NCBI GenBank assembly: GCA_030159075.1
Contig: BROG01000924.1
Span: 124,001-188,000, forward strand
Direction of reading: 5' to 3'
Length of the DNA stretch: 64,000 bases
DNA from: Atrina japonica
Taxonomy: Eukaryota > Mollusca > Bivalvia > Pterioida > Pinnidae
A program made the translations under genes and the position numbers. The notes under the pieces were generated by a model. That model made no database searches and was not told the DNA's origin. It saw nothing but the letters and a program-made list of their open reading frames with translations. Positions 36,355 to 48,221 of the stretch are shown here, piece after piece. The number at the start of each line of letters is the position of its first letter. Positions within the stretch are counted from its first letter, which is position 1.

Positions 36355-36715
36355 CTATTATATTTACAGGTATATTAACCTGTACATGTCAAGTTTTGTA
36401 AACCGCACCATCCGTAATAATGTCTGGCTGTTCCGATGAATTTCCATACACCAGCACTTTGTATTCAGGTATGTTACACCTGCCAGTATTATTTATTACA
36501 ATTTGTACCTAGTTATGTACGTAAAATTATACTTATTATTAACATTTTACAATTAATACAGATGCATCATAACTCACTTTATATACTTAGTTAAGTATAT
36601 TTATATACAGTGGAACTTCGCTATTAGGACCACCCGACAAAATGACTCAAAGTGGTCTGATTACTTAGGTGTATTTTTGAGACACCAGGGGCTCGTTTTA
36701 TGAAAGGTTGTAAGT
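36355..36715 (+). repeat. Direct repeat, left copy (pairs with 39470-39870)
   Basis: From tatatttacaggtatattaacctg to cctaaatcctaagtct this repeats at 39470-39870 in the same orientation, but with many 1-4-base indels. The right copy is longer and reads more complete. Both flank a 2.7-kb block of odd composition. Confidence 0.85.
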
Positions 36716-36719
36716 CCTA

Positions 36720-39460
36720 AATCCTAAGTCTCACGGACTAAATATCTCTCTCTTAAAAATAGTAATCTTATTTACTAAGCTTGTAGAAAACAGACCGAAC
36801 GATACAGTAACCCCGCAAGAAGTACATTTGATCTATAAGCTACACCTACTGGGAAAAGAACGCGAAAACTTACTAACGAACTCTGAACTCTAAACACCTT
36901 CGATTAAAAACTAACACACCCTTGTACTCTCAAACTTGTTTACTAGTGCCATGCAACTATTATAGAAATAAGAGAAGGCTGACACTGGACTAATACAAAA
37001 CTGAGCGCAGCAAGGGCGCACCCATAAAGATAAACTGAGCTAAAACAAAGCGAAATAACTAGACGGAGCTCCCTCTACTTACCCTAAACCAAAAACAACC
37101 AGTAATAACACAAACTAACAAGTCTTTAAAAATAGACAACGAAGAAAAAACTGACTAACCACACTGCCTAAAGTGCATCACTAAACCTCTAACTATACTA
37201 CACATCACAACTCACTGAAAGATCAGAGCTAAAACTCAATACTGAATTAAGAACACAAACCTAACAAAAACAAAAAACTACAGACCAGCGGGACTAAGAA
37301 AGACACATAGGCTCTCCAAACTAGCGGTCAACTTCGCGACAAAGAACAATCTAGGTATTTAGGTCTTTTGAAATAAATCAACTAAATAATGATACTAAAA
37401 ACTAACAAGAACCCACTGAAACGGCTCCACTACTCCACCACTGCGAAACCTTACTAGAGGTGACTATGAAAAGCCTACACTGCCAAACAACGGAACCCAA
37501 TAGGAACTACAAAACCAATAGGCTGTACAGCGAAGAGAAAACGACAAAAAAAAAAAGGCTAAGCTGAAGACAAGGCGCTTTCCAACGACGTCAAGCTAGA
37601 CCACACAACTACTAATCAGTAAAGCAAGAACTAGTACATGTTTCACTTTACACAAAACCGAGGAAAACTAAACAACCGGTCAACGAGGATCTTATCCTCA
37701 TTGGTCTACTCTTTGGCACAGGCGGGTCTAGGAAGGAAAGGGGGACACCTAGAGTACACACTTTTGAGCTTCCCTGAAACGCCTAGAAAATAAGCTCAAC
37801 ACCCCTATGAAGGCTAAAAAACAAAAAGCTTGTATCATAACGAAAAAAAAAAAAAAAACAACCTTGACCTGCAAAAAAAACACTTCCAAGCTACCACACC
37901 ACTGCTAACCGAACAGCTAAAACTGTACTGACTACTACCGTGACCTACCCTCTGTACAATTTAATTATCTCTGGGTCTATCGCGAGAGACAAGCGACAAA
38001 CGAAACTAGCCAACCTAGCCAAAACATCTAGAAACGAGACACTAAAACTACACATATAACTAATTCTCTCTACAACTGCTACAGCTTAACACTTCTCTAC
38101 AACTACTCTTAAACCACAGAACTTCAAACCAACATAAAACTCCCAATAACAGAAGACGCAAAAGCAAGAAACAACTAACTCATGAAGCACTACAACTCAA
38201 CTTTCTTTTACTACGCAACACTATCTCCCTGGACGCCCTAAGCAGAGAAACGTGAAACTAGCGAAACTAAGACTAACTCGAAAGGCAACGTGGATGAGTT
38301 AAAATCATTAACTCACCTAAAGAAGAGGAGCTAAAGCTAGACCTATCCGAGCGCAGTAACATATAACTATCAACCTTTCAAACAAAGACACTACTGGCTA
38401 ACACCATACAACGCCGAAACACCACTCTAACAAGAAACCTAACTCTCGCTAAGGGACATAGTTTTTATTGTGTTTGGGTTGTTGGTGGGGGTGGTTGGGG
38501 GTGGTGGGCCGGAGGGATGGGCGAAATGATGGGGGGCGGAAGCGGGCGGGGGGGGTGGGGTTGGGGGAAAATTTTTTGGGGGGGGGGGGGGGGGGAGGGG
38601 AGGGAGAGGGAGGGGGGGGGGGTGGAGCGGGGGGGGGGGGGGGGGGGGGGTGGGGGTGGGATTGTGGTGGGGTTTTTGGGGGGGTGGGGGGGGGGGATTG
38701 GGTTGTTGGCGGGTGTTGGTTGGGGGGGGTTGTTGTATGTACCTAACAAAACTACCAATGAAAGACTATAAGGAGAAGCGAGTCTTTGCTCTAACGCTAA
38801 ACTAAACCTCCTCGGAAGATAGAGCAAACATACCCACTAACTAGCGCACAAAATACCTAGTACACTACACCTTAGCCTCCAGACATAGCAACCAAACTAA
38901 CCGAAGGGGACTAGGGTCATCTAGCATATCACACACTATAAAGCAATTCTACAACTAAAAAACACCTAGCTGCAAACAGACCTAGGAGGCTAAACAAAAC
39001 TAACACAAAAGAGCAGAATAGCTGTCGAGGTGGCGGAAACGCAGTGAAATCTTACTTAACTTAGTACGGGTAGGGGTTGAAAATAACTAATGTACCTCAT
39101 CTTTCTTGACATCGCTGAAGACAACTTAGAGTACCAAGCAGTGAACTACTATCTCTCTTAAAAACAACGACGTCTTTCGCTGACACTGAGGGACGACTAC
39201 AGACTAAGAACCCAACAACAACAATACACTTGAAGTTATAACTAAAATTAGTCTTGAACGAAAAAGAGAGGCATATACGCAACTAGACTGAATACCATAC
39301 GCAGAGACTAAAGCTACAAAAACTGGGCTACAAAAAACTCACTAAAATATAGCGCATACCAGCACTACCAGGCGGAACAAAAAACTAAAGTTAAAAAAAG
39401 CTATGGCCTACTCCTACAAAAAAGAGAGTAGAATATTTTACTGAGGCGCCCTAAACTAAA
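36720..39460. other. 2.7-kb block of abnormal composition
   Basis: Strongly strand-biased: the line at 37081-37140 holds 33 A, 15 C, 9 T and 3 G, and the line at 38101-38160 holds 29 A, 18 C, 9 T and 4 G. Words such as aacta, ctaa and actac dominate, and stop codons are frequent. There is no ORF apart from read-outs of a G-run. It does not resemble either flank. Real low-complexity DNA is possible, but the noisy direct repeat on each side points to an uncorrected read used to bridge a gap. Confidence 0.6.
38460..38745. repeat. G-rich low-complexity tract
   Basis: Almost only G with scattered T and A; runs of more than ten G occur. It lies inside the abnormal block. It could form G-quadruplexes if real. 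Apparent frames of 84-120 codons (Gly-rich on plus, Pro-rich on minus) are composition artefacts. Confidence 0.9.
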
Positions 39461-39469
39461 CTAATTATA

Positions 39470-39870
39470 TTTACAGGTTAATTTAACCTGTACATGTCAA
39501 AGTTTTGTAAACCGCAACCATCCGTGAATAATGTCTGGTTTGTTTCCGATGAATTTCATACACCGCTCACTTTGTATTCCCGGATATTGTTACTCTCCTG
39601 CCAGTTATTATTTATTACAATTTGATGTACCTAGTTATTACGTAAAATAAAACTTTATTATAACATCTTTTACAATTAATACAATGCATCATAAACTCTC
39701 TTTATATACTTAGTTAAGTATATTTATATACATGAACTCGCTATTAGACTCACCCGACAAAATGGACGTCAAAGTGGTCTGTGATATACTTATTTTAAGG
39801 TGGTAAAAATTTTGGGAGACACCATGTGGCTCGTTTTATGAAAGGTTGTAAGTCCTAAATCCTAAGTCTT
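39470..39870 (+). repeat. Direct repeat, right copy
   Basis: Second copy of 36355-36715, beginning tatatttacaggttaatttaacc. It continues past the repeat into ordinary sequence at about 39870. Confidence 0.85.
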
Positions 39871-40079
39871 AGTCCTAATTGTCCTGGGACCGACCAATCA
39901 GCGATGCGTTGTCATAGTAGTTAAGACTAAAAGTTGAGATTTAAGACTTACGACCTTTCGTGAACCGACCCTAGAGAATTATTGCGATAGTTGTTTGTCT
40001 GTCGTCGTGCGTCGTCCGTCCGTTAACTTAATCACTTGGTCAGTAGCTTAAGTATCTGAAGGAGCATTTAAATTCGTGG

Positions 40080-40860
40080 TCTCCACCCCAGGGCCAAAAC
40101 AATGAAAAACATGTCATTTTAAAAAATCTTCTTCTCTACTCCAGAATCAACGAGAGGCTCCTGGATGCACCGTTTAGCCCCAATAGGTGGGGTAATTTCG
40201 GGTCGTGTCAACGTGACAATTTGCAATTTGCATTGTATACTCATATGTACTTGAAAGTTGCAAGGACTGGAGCAAAGATTATTTTGGACTTGGAAATTTT
40301 GATGGTCCCACCCCTGGGTCCCAGGTGCGGGACCGAGTCAATGGAAAAACAATATAACGCCAATTTCCTGAAAAAAAAATCATTGAATCTTTGTATAGGC
40401 ATATGCATTTGAAAGTTGTAGGGACTGAAACAAAGATTATTTTTTACTTGGAAATTTGGTGGCTCGGGATAACAGAGGCGTCAGTGCGTCAAAACCATTG
40501 AAAAGCAATATAATGCACATTTGCTAAAAAAGTGTTAACTTTTTGTATTGGTAGATGCATTTGGAAGTTGTTGGGAATAATGCAAGGATTATTATGGCGA
40601 AGTTTTTAGGTCACGGAGATAAAGGTGAAAGGTCATCGTCACCTAAAAGTACCAAAATGGCCAATCTGCCCAACAACCGTCAACTTTTTGTGTATGCATT
40701 TGCATTTGAAAGTTGTTTGAACTATGAGGAGGATTATTTTTGCTAAGTTCCAAAGTGATGGGGTGATGGTCATCTGAACTTAGAAGTACTAAAACTGTCA
40801 AAACCGTAAACTATTTGTGTAGGCATATGGATTTAAAAGTTGTAGGGACTAATACTTGTA
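40080..40860. repeat. About 150-160-bp degenerate tandem repeats
   Basis: Recurring words are ttgaaagttgtagggact, aaagattattttt, ggcatatgcattt and aaaaccattgaaaa. About four to five worn copies. The 63-codon frames at 40221 and 40555 are parts of the units. Confidence 0.7.
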
Positions 40861-41025
40861 TTTTACAACCGAAATAATTTGTTTATAAAGATGTCAAGAA
40901 AAAAGAGAAAAAATGGGAGATTCACCATGCCAAGAGGAATTAAAAGGAAACCTGTGGACACTAGTGACGTGTGACATGGACAAAGTAACGAATGACAAAC
41001 CTGTTGGACTTGTCGACACATGTGA

Positions 41026-41026
41026 C

Positions 41027-41070
<44 letters not shown>
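41026..41070. repeat. TA microsatellite
   Basis: (TA)n tract upstream of the LTR retrotransposon. Confidence 0.95.
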
Positions 41071-41073
<3 letters not shown>

Positions 41074-41801
41074 GACTTGCCGAATTTCCCAACAGTATTT
41101 GGCATTCAAATATATTTCCCACCAAAAAATAGTTGTTTGTCAGAAATTATAAGTAAAAACCACAAAAGATCCATATTTGACAAAGTTTCAATAAACAGAA
41201 AAAATGCAAATTATTTGACACAGCCTCATTTGAAAAGGAACCTCTATTCCAATGAACCTTTTGTAACAATATGAGGTACGGGAGATAAATCTTTTAGGAA
41301 ATTATATACGTAAATAAATTGGTGTGACTTGAAATAGTACTGATGTGTATTATATGTACTTGGAAAAATACGGGCAGCTAAAATGACATGATTTCTAATT
41401 CGGTCAAGTAAATATGTTGACAAAGTTAATTTAGATATAAAATTCCAAATTCAAAATTACTCAGCATAATATTTAGTAATATGACTTAACATTATTATAA
41501 TATACTGTTTTGGATAAACAACTTGTCAACACCTTTACAAATTCAGCAGCAATTGAAGCTGCATGTTAAAAGGTCAAATATCTGTCATCATCAGTTTTGG
41601 TAAACAAGATTTGATGTTAATGATAATGAATATAAAGTACTGAAGTTGTACTAAGAATGATAGTGTAAAAAGGTTACCAAAGGTTGCATTATGACAGATT
41701 TTGATGATGACGGCGCCCGTATTCTTCCAATTGTAGATGCATTTAACTCTCTATAAGCTTCTAGAACTTTAGTGTTTTGCGTTGGTCAAAACTGACAAAT
41801 G

Positions 41802-41809
41802 TATATAAG
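41802..41809 (+). promoter_or_regulatory. TATA box of the 5' LTR
   Basis: TATATAAG. RNA start would be about 25-30 bases downstream, near 41830. The matching place in the 3' LTR has lost this box. Confidence 0.65.
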
Positions 41810-41921
41810 CACTGGAGTTCTGGAAACGACAGAGACCAGCGGAAACCGCCTAGAGAGAACACCACCATACTCTCTGATTGTTGAAACATTTGTTACCATT
41901 GCTGTACTCTGCTGTGCTGAG

Positions 41922-41927
41922 AATAAA
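41922..41927 (+). terminator. Poly-A signal in the 5' LTR
   Basis: AATAAA in the expected R region. It is missing from the 3' LTR, where it would be needed for transcript ending. Confidence 0.55.
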
Positions 41928-42044
41928 ACTATACGATCACAGACCGGACTTTGAGTTATTGATATTTGTGGGCTGGTTTACAAATATCGATTTGGTGCCT
42001 TTTGCCCTGGATCAGACCTGGGAAACAACACAAGACTTGGAACT

Positions 42045-42055
42045 AAAAGGTAAGG
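42045..42055 (+). promoter_or_regulatory. Candidate splice donor in the leader
   Basis: AAAAG|GTAAGG, cut after 42049, fits the consensus MAG|GTRAGT well. It lies between the 5' LTR and gag, where env-carrying retroelements place the donor for the env transcript. It pairs with the acceptor at 49412. Confidence 0.55.
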
Positions 42056-42312
42056 CTTTTACTTTTTCTTAGTACCTTATTATTTTGACCACAAATTGTG
42101 AACATTCTTTTTGACAAACTCTAAAACTAAATTTTATTAAATTAAGTTTAAATTTCCAAAACTCTATCTTAAACAAAAACTACAATTTTAACTTATTTAG
42201 GCAATAGTATTAAACATCCATAAAAACTTATTTTGAAAACTTTAACAAAATTAGTTAAACACAAAAATTTAAACATTTGAAATAAAATACAAAATTAAAA
42301 ACAGAATTAATA

Positions 42313-44160
42313 ATGGCAGAGGAAAATAGTAGACTAAAATTCAGTAGTATGGCTACGGCTTTAGAAGAAATTGAGGATAATTTAATGTTAGACGACATAA
42401 ATAAAACTAGACCAACCACGTCAGATCAGACAGACATACAAAATGAAACTGAAAATAGAAATATAACGAAAACAAAAGCATCAGGTCAGTCAGACGTATC
42501 AAACAAAACCGAAAGTAGTAGTAACAAGTACTACAGTATATCGGGGGGAGTAGGAAATAGAGAACCACCATTTTGTAGAGTGTCTGGGATACCTGAAAAC
42601 AAAGGTGACAATGATGAAAAAGAGATGTTTGATAACATTTTGAGACAATTCTCTAACATGGCAAGTGCAATGGCAGTACCTGTACATCAGGTAATTAAAA
42701 ACTTTTCGGGTAAACCGGCAGATCTTAAGGCGTGGATATCAGACATAGAAAGATATGCAAATTTAGTTGAATTAAATGTACAGAAAATGCCGGGTATAGC
42801 ATTGGTAACATGTTCAGGGCGGTAGCGGATTTCATTAGGAGGTATTTAATAGAACAAGAAAATAACGAAAATGTAGCTAGTTAGGGGGGGACCTCAAGAA
42901 ATTATTAAAAGAAAAAATTTGGGGAAGTGACAAACAAAAGACAGGCATTAATTAAGTTAAGAAATCTAAAACAAGAGACAGACGAGTCAGTACAAATGTT
43001 TGGGGAAAGAATAATACAAGCATCTGAAGATGTTTACACGACAGAGCAGACTAAAAACAAAAGCACAAAAGACTTAGTAGAACAACAGTTGATAGACATA
43101 TTTTGTAAAGGGGTGACTTTTGATTACATCAAAATGAAATTGATTAGAGAAGAACCTACAACTTTAGAAGCCGCAGTTAAGATTGCGACACGCGAACAAA
43201 ATGTTAGGGATCAAATTGCATTGACCTTAGACGGTACACAAAATGTGTTTAGATTTAAAAAATGAAAAAGAAGACAGAGACATACAACCAATGGAAGTAG
43301 ATCACTTAAGAAATAAACTATGTAAGAAATTGTTTAAGAAAAGGTCACACACTACTCAAAATTGTCCTAAAAAGGTAGATGTAAATGCAGCTGACGAGAC
43401 AGACAGTGACAGTGATAGTGACGATGACTTACAAATATCAGTAGCAGACAATAAGAAACAGGTTAGGTTTCAAAAACGCTAAGAAAACTAAACAACAAAA
43501 CTCAACAAACGTTTAGACCACAATATCCAATACAAAGAAACCACCAAGTAGGTCCAAATAGACAAAAATTCACAATCTGTACCAGATTGGGTATTAGCGC
43601 AGAATGTTGGGTATGTCACATGAATAGGTCACCTTAAAAGAAATTGTCCAAATCGAAACATTAACCCTCGCAACTGGGTACCATATTGGCAGTATAATCA
43701 AGGACCACCAACGAATCGTGGCAGGGGTAGAACAAATAATAACTATCAATATAGGCAAAAATTACGATCCTCCACCCTCGCAGTTTTACACCTCATACTT
43801 ATCGGAATAGGCAAAACTTCAACTTTCGACCTCCACAATTTACATATCAACAAAATCAGCCAGATGATCAAACATTAGCATTACCAGAACCACCTCAGAT
43901 GTTAGCACTTCCGGCACCCCCAAATGCGAGATAATACGTCTCAGTCAAATAAACAGTTAGCACTCCCTGCACCACCTGTAGTAAGTGAACAAACTTCAGA
44001 AAACTCCACCCAGCGAATAGGACAACAATGGTCTCAGTATAGGGAACATAGGGAACAGGAAAACTAGAAGGCTCTTCTTATAAGGAAGCCGATAAGAAGA
44101 GTTGTAGTATAGAAAATTAAGAAAAAGTAAGGTAGATAACTCTAGTAGTAAATTAGATAT
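42313..44160 (+). pseudogene. gag: gag (capsid and nucleocapsid), broken by frameshifts
   Basis: Structural protein that would form the particle and bind element RNA. The first open piece (42313-42825, 170 codons, ATG start) has an acidic, polar N-terminus and then FSGKPADLKAWISDIE (residues 131-146), the usual beginning of a gypsy capsid domain. The second piece (42927-43265) holds LRNLKQETDESVQMFGERI (residues 11-29), typical of the capsid end. The third (43243-43482) has a basic Cys/His stretch and an acidic DSDSDSDDD tail. At 43605-43647 another frame holds a CCHC zinc-knuckle-like stretch with one base out of register. Breaks lie near 42825, 42880, 43260 and 43480, several at G or A runs. 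The gag tail is rich in P, Q and N. Confidence 0.8.
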
Positions 44161-44167
44161 AGAAACT

Positions 44168-44470
44168 ATGAAATTCAAATTAGCAGGAAATCCAAGTTCA
44201 TGTGTACTATGGATTCAAAAACAAAAATTTAGGACTTTAGTAGATACAGGAGCAGAAGTATCATTAATTAGTAAAAAGTGCTTCCAAAATCTTCCAATCA
44301 AGGTTAAGGTTGTTAAAGAAAAACCAAATCTTAGGGCAGTGAATGGTCAATCACTTAAAGTAATAGGTGCAGTAAAATATTAAATTTACGATGAATAAAA
44401 TGACCATGAATCATAAGTTTTATGTCACCGATGGTTTGAATAGAAACTTTATCCTTGGTAGGGACTGGTT
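44168..44470 (+). pseudogene. pol: pol: retropepsin-type protease
   Basis: Aspartic protease that would cut the Gag-Pol polyprotein. The frame 44168-44383 (71 codons) carries FRTLVDTGAEVSLI, with the catalytic aspartate at residue 26 (44243-44245). After a stop at 44381 the fold continues in another frame: an ILGRDW-type box, the usual second landmark of retropepsins, lies at about 44449-44470. The active site is intact but the reading frame is broken. Confidence 0.85.
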
Positions 44471-45889
44471 TAAGACAAAATGGAGTAAGACTATACTTTG
44501 ATTTAGGTTGCTTAAGAATAGGGAGAACCTATGTCAAATTTGAAGATGACACTCACATATCATCCATAGTAAGAGTATCAAAAACAACTACATTAAGACC
44601 ACAGAGTAAGACAATATGTTTTGTTAGGACAAATAGAGCATTTAACAGTAGAAATAAAGAAAATTTTGAAATCTCAAGTATCAATGATGGATGTCTTTTA
44701 GATGACCCAGGACTTGTAGTTCAAGAATCAATAGGAACAGTAACAGGCAAAAAAATAGAAAACATTCCAGTATTAGTAGTTAATCAAACAAATAAATTTT
44801 ATAGATTAAAAAGAGGTCAAGTGTTAGGAAAAATTAGAGCTTTAGAAATAGATGAGATACAAGTAGAATCAACAGCTTTAAGTCCAGAAAATACAATAGG
44901 AGATGTAGACTCTCTTAAAGATATTGACGCACCGTCAGAGTATAAAAGAAGTATTTTTAGTCTGTTACAAGAAAACAAAGATATTTTTGCAAAAACTGAT
45001 GCAGAGTTAGGTCACACTAGTACAGTGAAAATGAAAATAGATACAGGGGACCACCCACCAATCAGAAATAGGCCGTATAGAACAACCTCTTTAACAAAAG
45101 ACAAGTAATTGATAAGGCAGTAGATGAAATGTTAGATGCAGGTATTATAGAAAGGTCAAGGTCAACATGGGCTTTTCCATTAGTTGTAGTTGGGAAGAAA
45201 GACGGATCCAAAAGAATGTGTGTCGACTTTAGATCTTTAAATAAAATAGTGAAACCTATATCATTTCCATTACCATTGATTGATGACATCTTAGCTAGGT
45301 GGGAAAGGCCAAACATTTCACTAGTTTGGATCTTAAAAGTGGGTATTGGCAAGTACAAATGGATGAAGATAGTAAAGAAAAAACAACATTTACTTGTCAC
45401 AAAGGGTTATTTCAGTTTAATGTAATGCCCTTTGGGTTAAGTAATGCTCCAGCTATCTTCCAAGAACTCATGAACATAGTATTACAAGAATGTGAGGACT
45501 TTGCCACTGCTTACTTGGATGACATTTTTAATATTTTCAAAAGACTCAGAAGAACATCTTAGACATATTCAAATAGTGTTTGATAAGATCAGGCAACATG
45601 ATTTAAAAATGAAGTTGAAGAAATGTAGTTTCTTTCAGAAAGAAATAGAATATTTAGGTTTTTTATTGTTAGTGAACATGGAGTGAAACCTAATGAAAAG
45701 AAAGTGAAAGCTATAAAGAACATTACCTGTACCAAAGAATGTAAGAGAGAAATTAGGGGATTTATTGGCATGTGTAGTTATTATAGGAGGTTCATTCCAA
45801 ATTTCTCAAAGATAGCAGAACCTTTGATTGAGTTAACTAAGAAATATGCTAGATTTAAATGGTCAAAAGAATGCCCAAGTAGCCTTTGA
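44455..45889 (+). pseudogene. pol: pol: reverse transcriptase
   Basis: RNA-dependent DNA polymerase of the element. The piece 44455-45108 (217 codons, entered without ATG) is the protease-RT linker plus the start of RT (NRPYR near its end). The piece 45129-45425 has GIIERSRSTWAFPLVVV and KRMCVDFRSLN. The piece 45299-45562 has SLDLKSGYWQVQMD with the first catalytic aspartate, MPFGLSNAPAIFQ and the YLDD box (residues 72-75). The piece 45492-45686 has the LKMKLKKCSF and EYLGF stretch. The last, 45683-45889, has IRGFIGMCSYYRRFIPNFS of the connection region. Frames change near 45108, 45310, 45540 and 45665. All catalytic aspartates are present. Confidence 0.92.
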
Positions 45890-46507
45890 TTTTCTCAAAG
45901 ACAGTTTAAACAGTAGTACCTTTGTTAGCTTATCCTGATACAAACAAACCTTATGTGTTTATACACAGATGCTAGTGATACTTGTGTAGGTGCTTGTCTC
46001 ACACAGCTTACAGATACTGGGGAAGAAAAACCTATCTATTATTTGTCTCACAAATTTAAGCAAATCTCAGAAAAAAATGGTCAACAATAGAAAAAGAATG
46101 TTTTGGAATAGCTTTTGCTCTCAAGAAATTAGACTTATATTTACATGATGCTCAGTTTGTAGTACGTACAGATCACCGACCATTGAAGTATTTATTAGAT
46201 TCACCTATGCAAAATAAGAAAATACAACAATGGGCTCTCAGTATCGCAGGTTACAACTGTAAGATTGAGTATATAGAAGGTAAGATTTAACTGTTGTGCT
46301 GATTTGTTGTCAAGAATACCAGACAGTCAAGAAACAATTGACATTACTGAATCAGAGTCAGAGTTAGACGAAATAGAAATAGATGATAGATTTTTAGAAG
46401 TAGGTGCATTAAATTCAAACAAGTTCACTCCAAAGAAATACGCTAGTTGTAAGATAGATCCACCAGATGACTTAGTCAAGCCGTTTATAGATCTTCCAGG
46501 AATATAG
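45890..46507 (+). pseudogene. pol: pol: RNase H and linker
   Basis: RNase H domain, which would remove RNA from RNA-DNA hybrids during reverse transcription. YTDASDTCVGA (from about 45961) carries the first catalytic aspartate. A second open piece (about 46078-46289) carries IEKECFGIAFALKKL and the FVVRTDHRPLKYLL box with the next conserved aspartate. A frameshift at the A-run near 46072 separates the two. The linker 46304-46507 starts LSRIPDS, the usual gypsy ALSRxP landmark between RNase H and integrase. Confidence 0.88.
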
Positions 46508-46509
46508 AT

Positions 46510-46746
46510 ATAAAGACAGAACAAGAAAATGATGAAAAGATAACAAAACTTAAGATAAAATTAGACAAAGGTAGTGCCACAAAAGGGAACAAAATAGTTT
46601 AATAGTAATAGATGGTTTATTATATTTTCTATCTCAACAAGATTCAGAAGATCCAAAACTCAGATTGTATATACCTGAAAATTTAGAAAACATTGTCATT
46701 AAACAACATCATGATTTTGTAGGACATATGGCAGTAGATAAAACAT
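46510..46746 (+). pseudogene. pol: pol: integrase N-terminal zinc-binding region
   Basis: Encodes DGLLYFLSQQ and then IKQHHDFVGHMAVDKTYDII in different frames. The histidines pair with the cysteines CVTC at residues 24-27 of the next open piece to make the HHCC zinc-binding domain. At least one stop or shift occurs near 46600. Confidence 0.75.
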
Positions 46747-47697
46747 ATGACATCATTAGACCAAAATACTATTTTCAAAAAAATGTATCAAAAGTTGTAT
46801 AAATATGTAGATCAATGTGTAACATGTCAAACTAGAAGCCAAAAGAAAACACATCCACCTCTTAAAGAAACGGACATTCCACCTTATCCTTTCGCAAAAA
46901 TTGGTCTAGATTTGTCAGGACCATATCCCACCACCTTATCAGGTAACAAGTACATTGTATCATTCATAGATTTATATTCTGGATGGCCAGAAGCTTTTAG
47001 TGTACCAAATAAATCTGCTGATAATATAGTCCATCTTATATTAGAAGAAATATTTCCAAGATATGGTTGCCCACTTCAGATACTAACAGATAATGGGTCA
47101 GAAAACGTGAATAAGGCTGTACAAGGAACACTTAAAGAATTAAACATAGACCATATTACAACATCTTATTATAGTCCTCAAAGTAATGGCAAGGTAGAAA
47201 GATTTCATAGAACTTTACATGATGTAATGGCTAAGAAAATATCTGATGATGTACAAACATGGGATTTATATTTGAATCAGACATTAGCAGCAATTAGATT
47301 TCATCCAAGTGAATCGACCAGATTCTCACCCTTCTACTTACTATACAATAGGGATGTAGTATTGCCATTAGATACAATTCTTAAACCTAGAAGAAAATAT
47401 AATGGGGAGGACCAATATCAAGTAGCATTACAGCAGCAACATAAAGCTTTTACGTTAGTACACAAAAACTTAGAAGACGCTAAGAAAAGACAAAAGAAAT
47501 ATGCAGATAGGGGTAGTCAAGAAATTAATTTCAAGGTAGGAGATCCAGTATATATTAAGAATCAAAGAAAAACCAGTAAATTAGATAATAAATGGACACC
47601 TTATTACAGAATTATTGAAGAAAAAGGACCTCTAAGTTTTATAGTTAAGAATCAGTTGACAGGAACAACAACTAAGACACATGGCTCGACATCTTAG
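46747..47697 (+). CDS. pol: pol: integrase catalytic core (longest intact piece)
   Basis: 316 codons without a break, the best preserved part of the element. Zinc-binding CVTC at residues 24-27, then the DDE catalytic core: D55 in IGLDLSGP, D115 in LTDNGSEN, E151 in PQSNGKVERFHR. D115 to E151 is the classic D-X35-E spacing. It would insert element DNA into host chromosomes. A KVGDPVYIKNQ stretch near residues 265-275 is the SH3-like DNA-binding end. The frame ends at 47697; the last part continues in another frame. ATG at 46747 is internal to the integrase and is not a true start. Confidence 0.95.
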   Translation: MTSLDQNTIFKKMYQKLYKYVDQCVTCQTRSQKKTHPPLKETDIPPYPFAKIGLDLSGPYPTTLSGNKYIVSFIDLYSGWPEAFSVPNKSADNIVHLILEEIFPRYGCPLQILTDNGSENVNKAVQGTLKELNIDHITTSYYSPQSNGKVERFHRTLHDVMAKKISDDVQTWDLYLNQTLAAIRFHPSESTRFSPFYLLYNRDVVLPLDTILKPRRKYNGEDQYQVALQQQHKAFTLVHKNLEDAKKRQKKYADRGSQEINFKVGDPVYIKNQRKTSKLDNKWTPYYRIIEEKGPLSFIVKNQLTGTTTKTHGSTS

Positions 47698-47929
47698 GTT
47701 AGCTAATTTAGATGATTGGGAGATACCCCAAGACAAATTAAATAGACCGATAAGAAAATCAACATATGTAGTACCTCCAGATTCAGAATCTTCAGATGAC
47801 GAAATTGATAAGAATGAAAATCAAGATATTGTAAAGAGATCTAGGCAAATTCGAGATGACTCAGATAGTGAGGATGATATTCCTTTAGCAGAATTTAAAA
47901 AGAATATACAGAAACACAAAGTTAGATGA
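47681..47929 (+). pseudogene. pol: pol: integrase C-terminal end
   Basis: An 82-codon frame overlapping the previous piece by 17 bases. It begins MARHLRLANLDDW, equivalent to the HVxRLRLA landmark at the end of gypsy integrases, followed by an acidic Ser/Asp-rich tail (DSESSDDE, DDSDSEDD). The frame change is at about 47685. Confidence 0.75.
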
Positions 47930-47942
47930 TAGAGAAAAGTTA

Positions 47943-48162
47943 AACAGAACAAGACAATCAGACAGAAAACAAAGAAATAAGTAAGGATACAGAAGATACA
48001 GAAATAAATGAAATTAAGAGTTCAAAAAGAATTGTAGATGAAATGGACCCTACTATTAAAGGGATATTAATTACGTTAAATACAACATTTGACAAAATGA
48101 GTAGAAACAATTTAGATATGTTTAATAACATGTGTCACACAATGAGAAATCTCAGACTATAA
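47943..48162 (+). other. Short acidic open stretch after integrase
   Basis: An open frame with no stop from 47943 to 48162; the first ATG in it is at 48043 (39 codons). Rich in E, D, N and K, then a helix-like MDPTIKGILITLNTTFDKM segment. No known domain. It could be the end of Pol in another frame or the first of the small ORFs. Confidence 0.4.
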
Positions 48163-48221
48163 GACGTACATTGTTATTACAGGAAAACAATTAACAAGAA
48201 AGAAGACTCAACTCTTATTAT

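Larger units (their letters stand above)
41323..41982 (+). repeat. 5' LTR
   Basis: Shares with 52561-53046 the words gggcagctaaaatga, atataaaattccaaattc, caccaccat/caccaccac, and agaccggactttgagttatt up to gggctggtttaca. A TATA box (TATATAAG) at 41802-41809 and an AATAAA at 41922-41927 place U3 before about 41830 and R around 41830-41950. The end is set at the last base shared with the 3' LTR. A possible primer site (TGGTGCC) starts at 41993, ten bases later, which is further away than usual. Confidence 0.8.

Noticed and set aside
38465..38827. Pro-rich 120-codon and Gly-rich 92-codon ORFs
   Set aside because: Product of a G-rich low-complexity tract, possibly artefactual.
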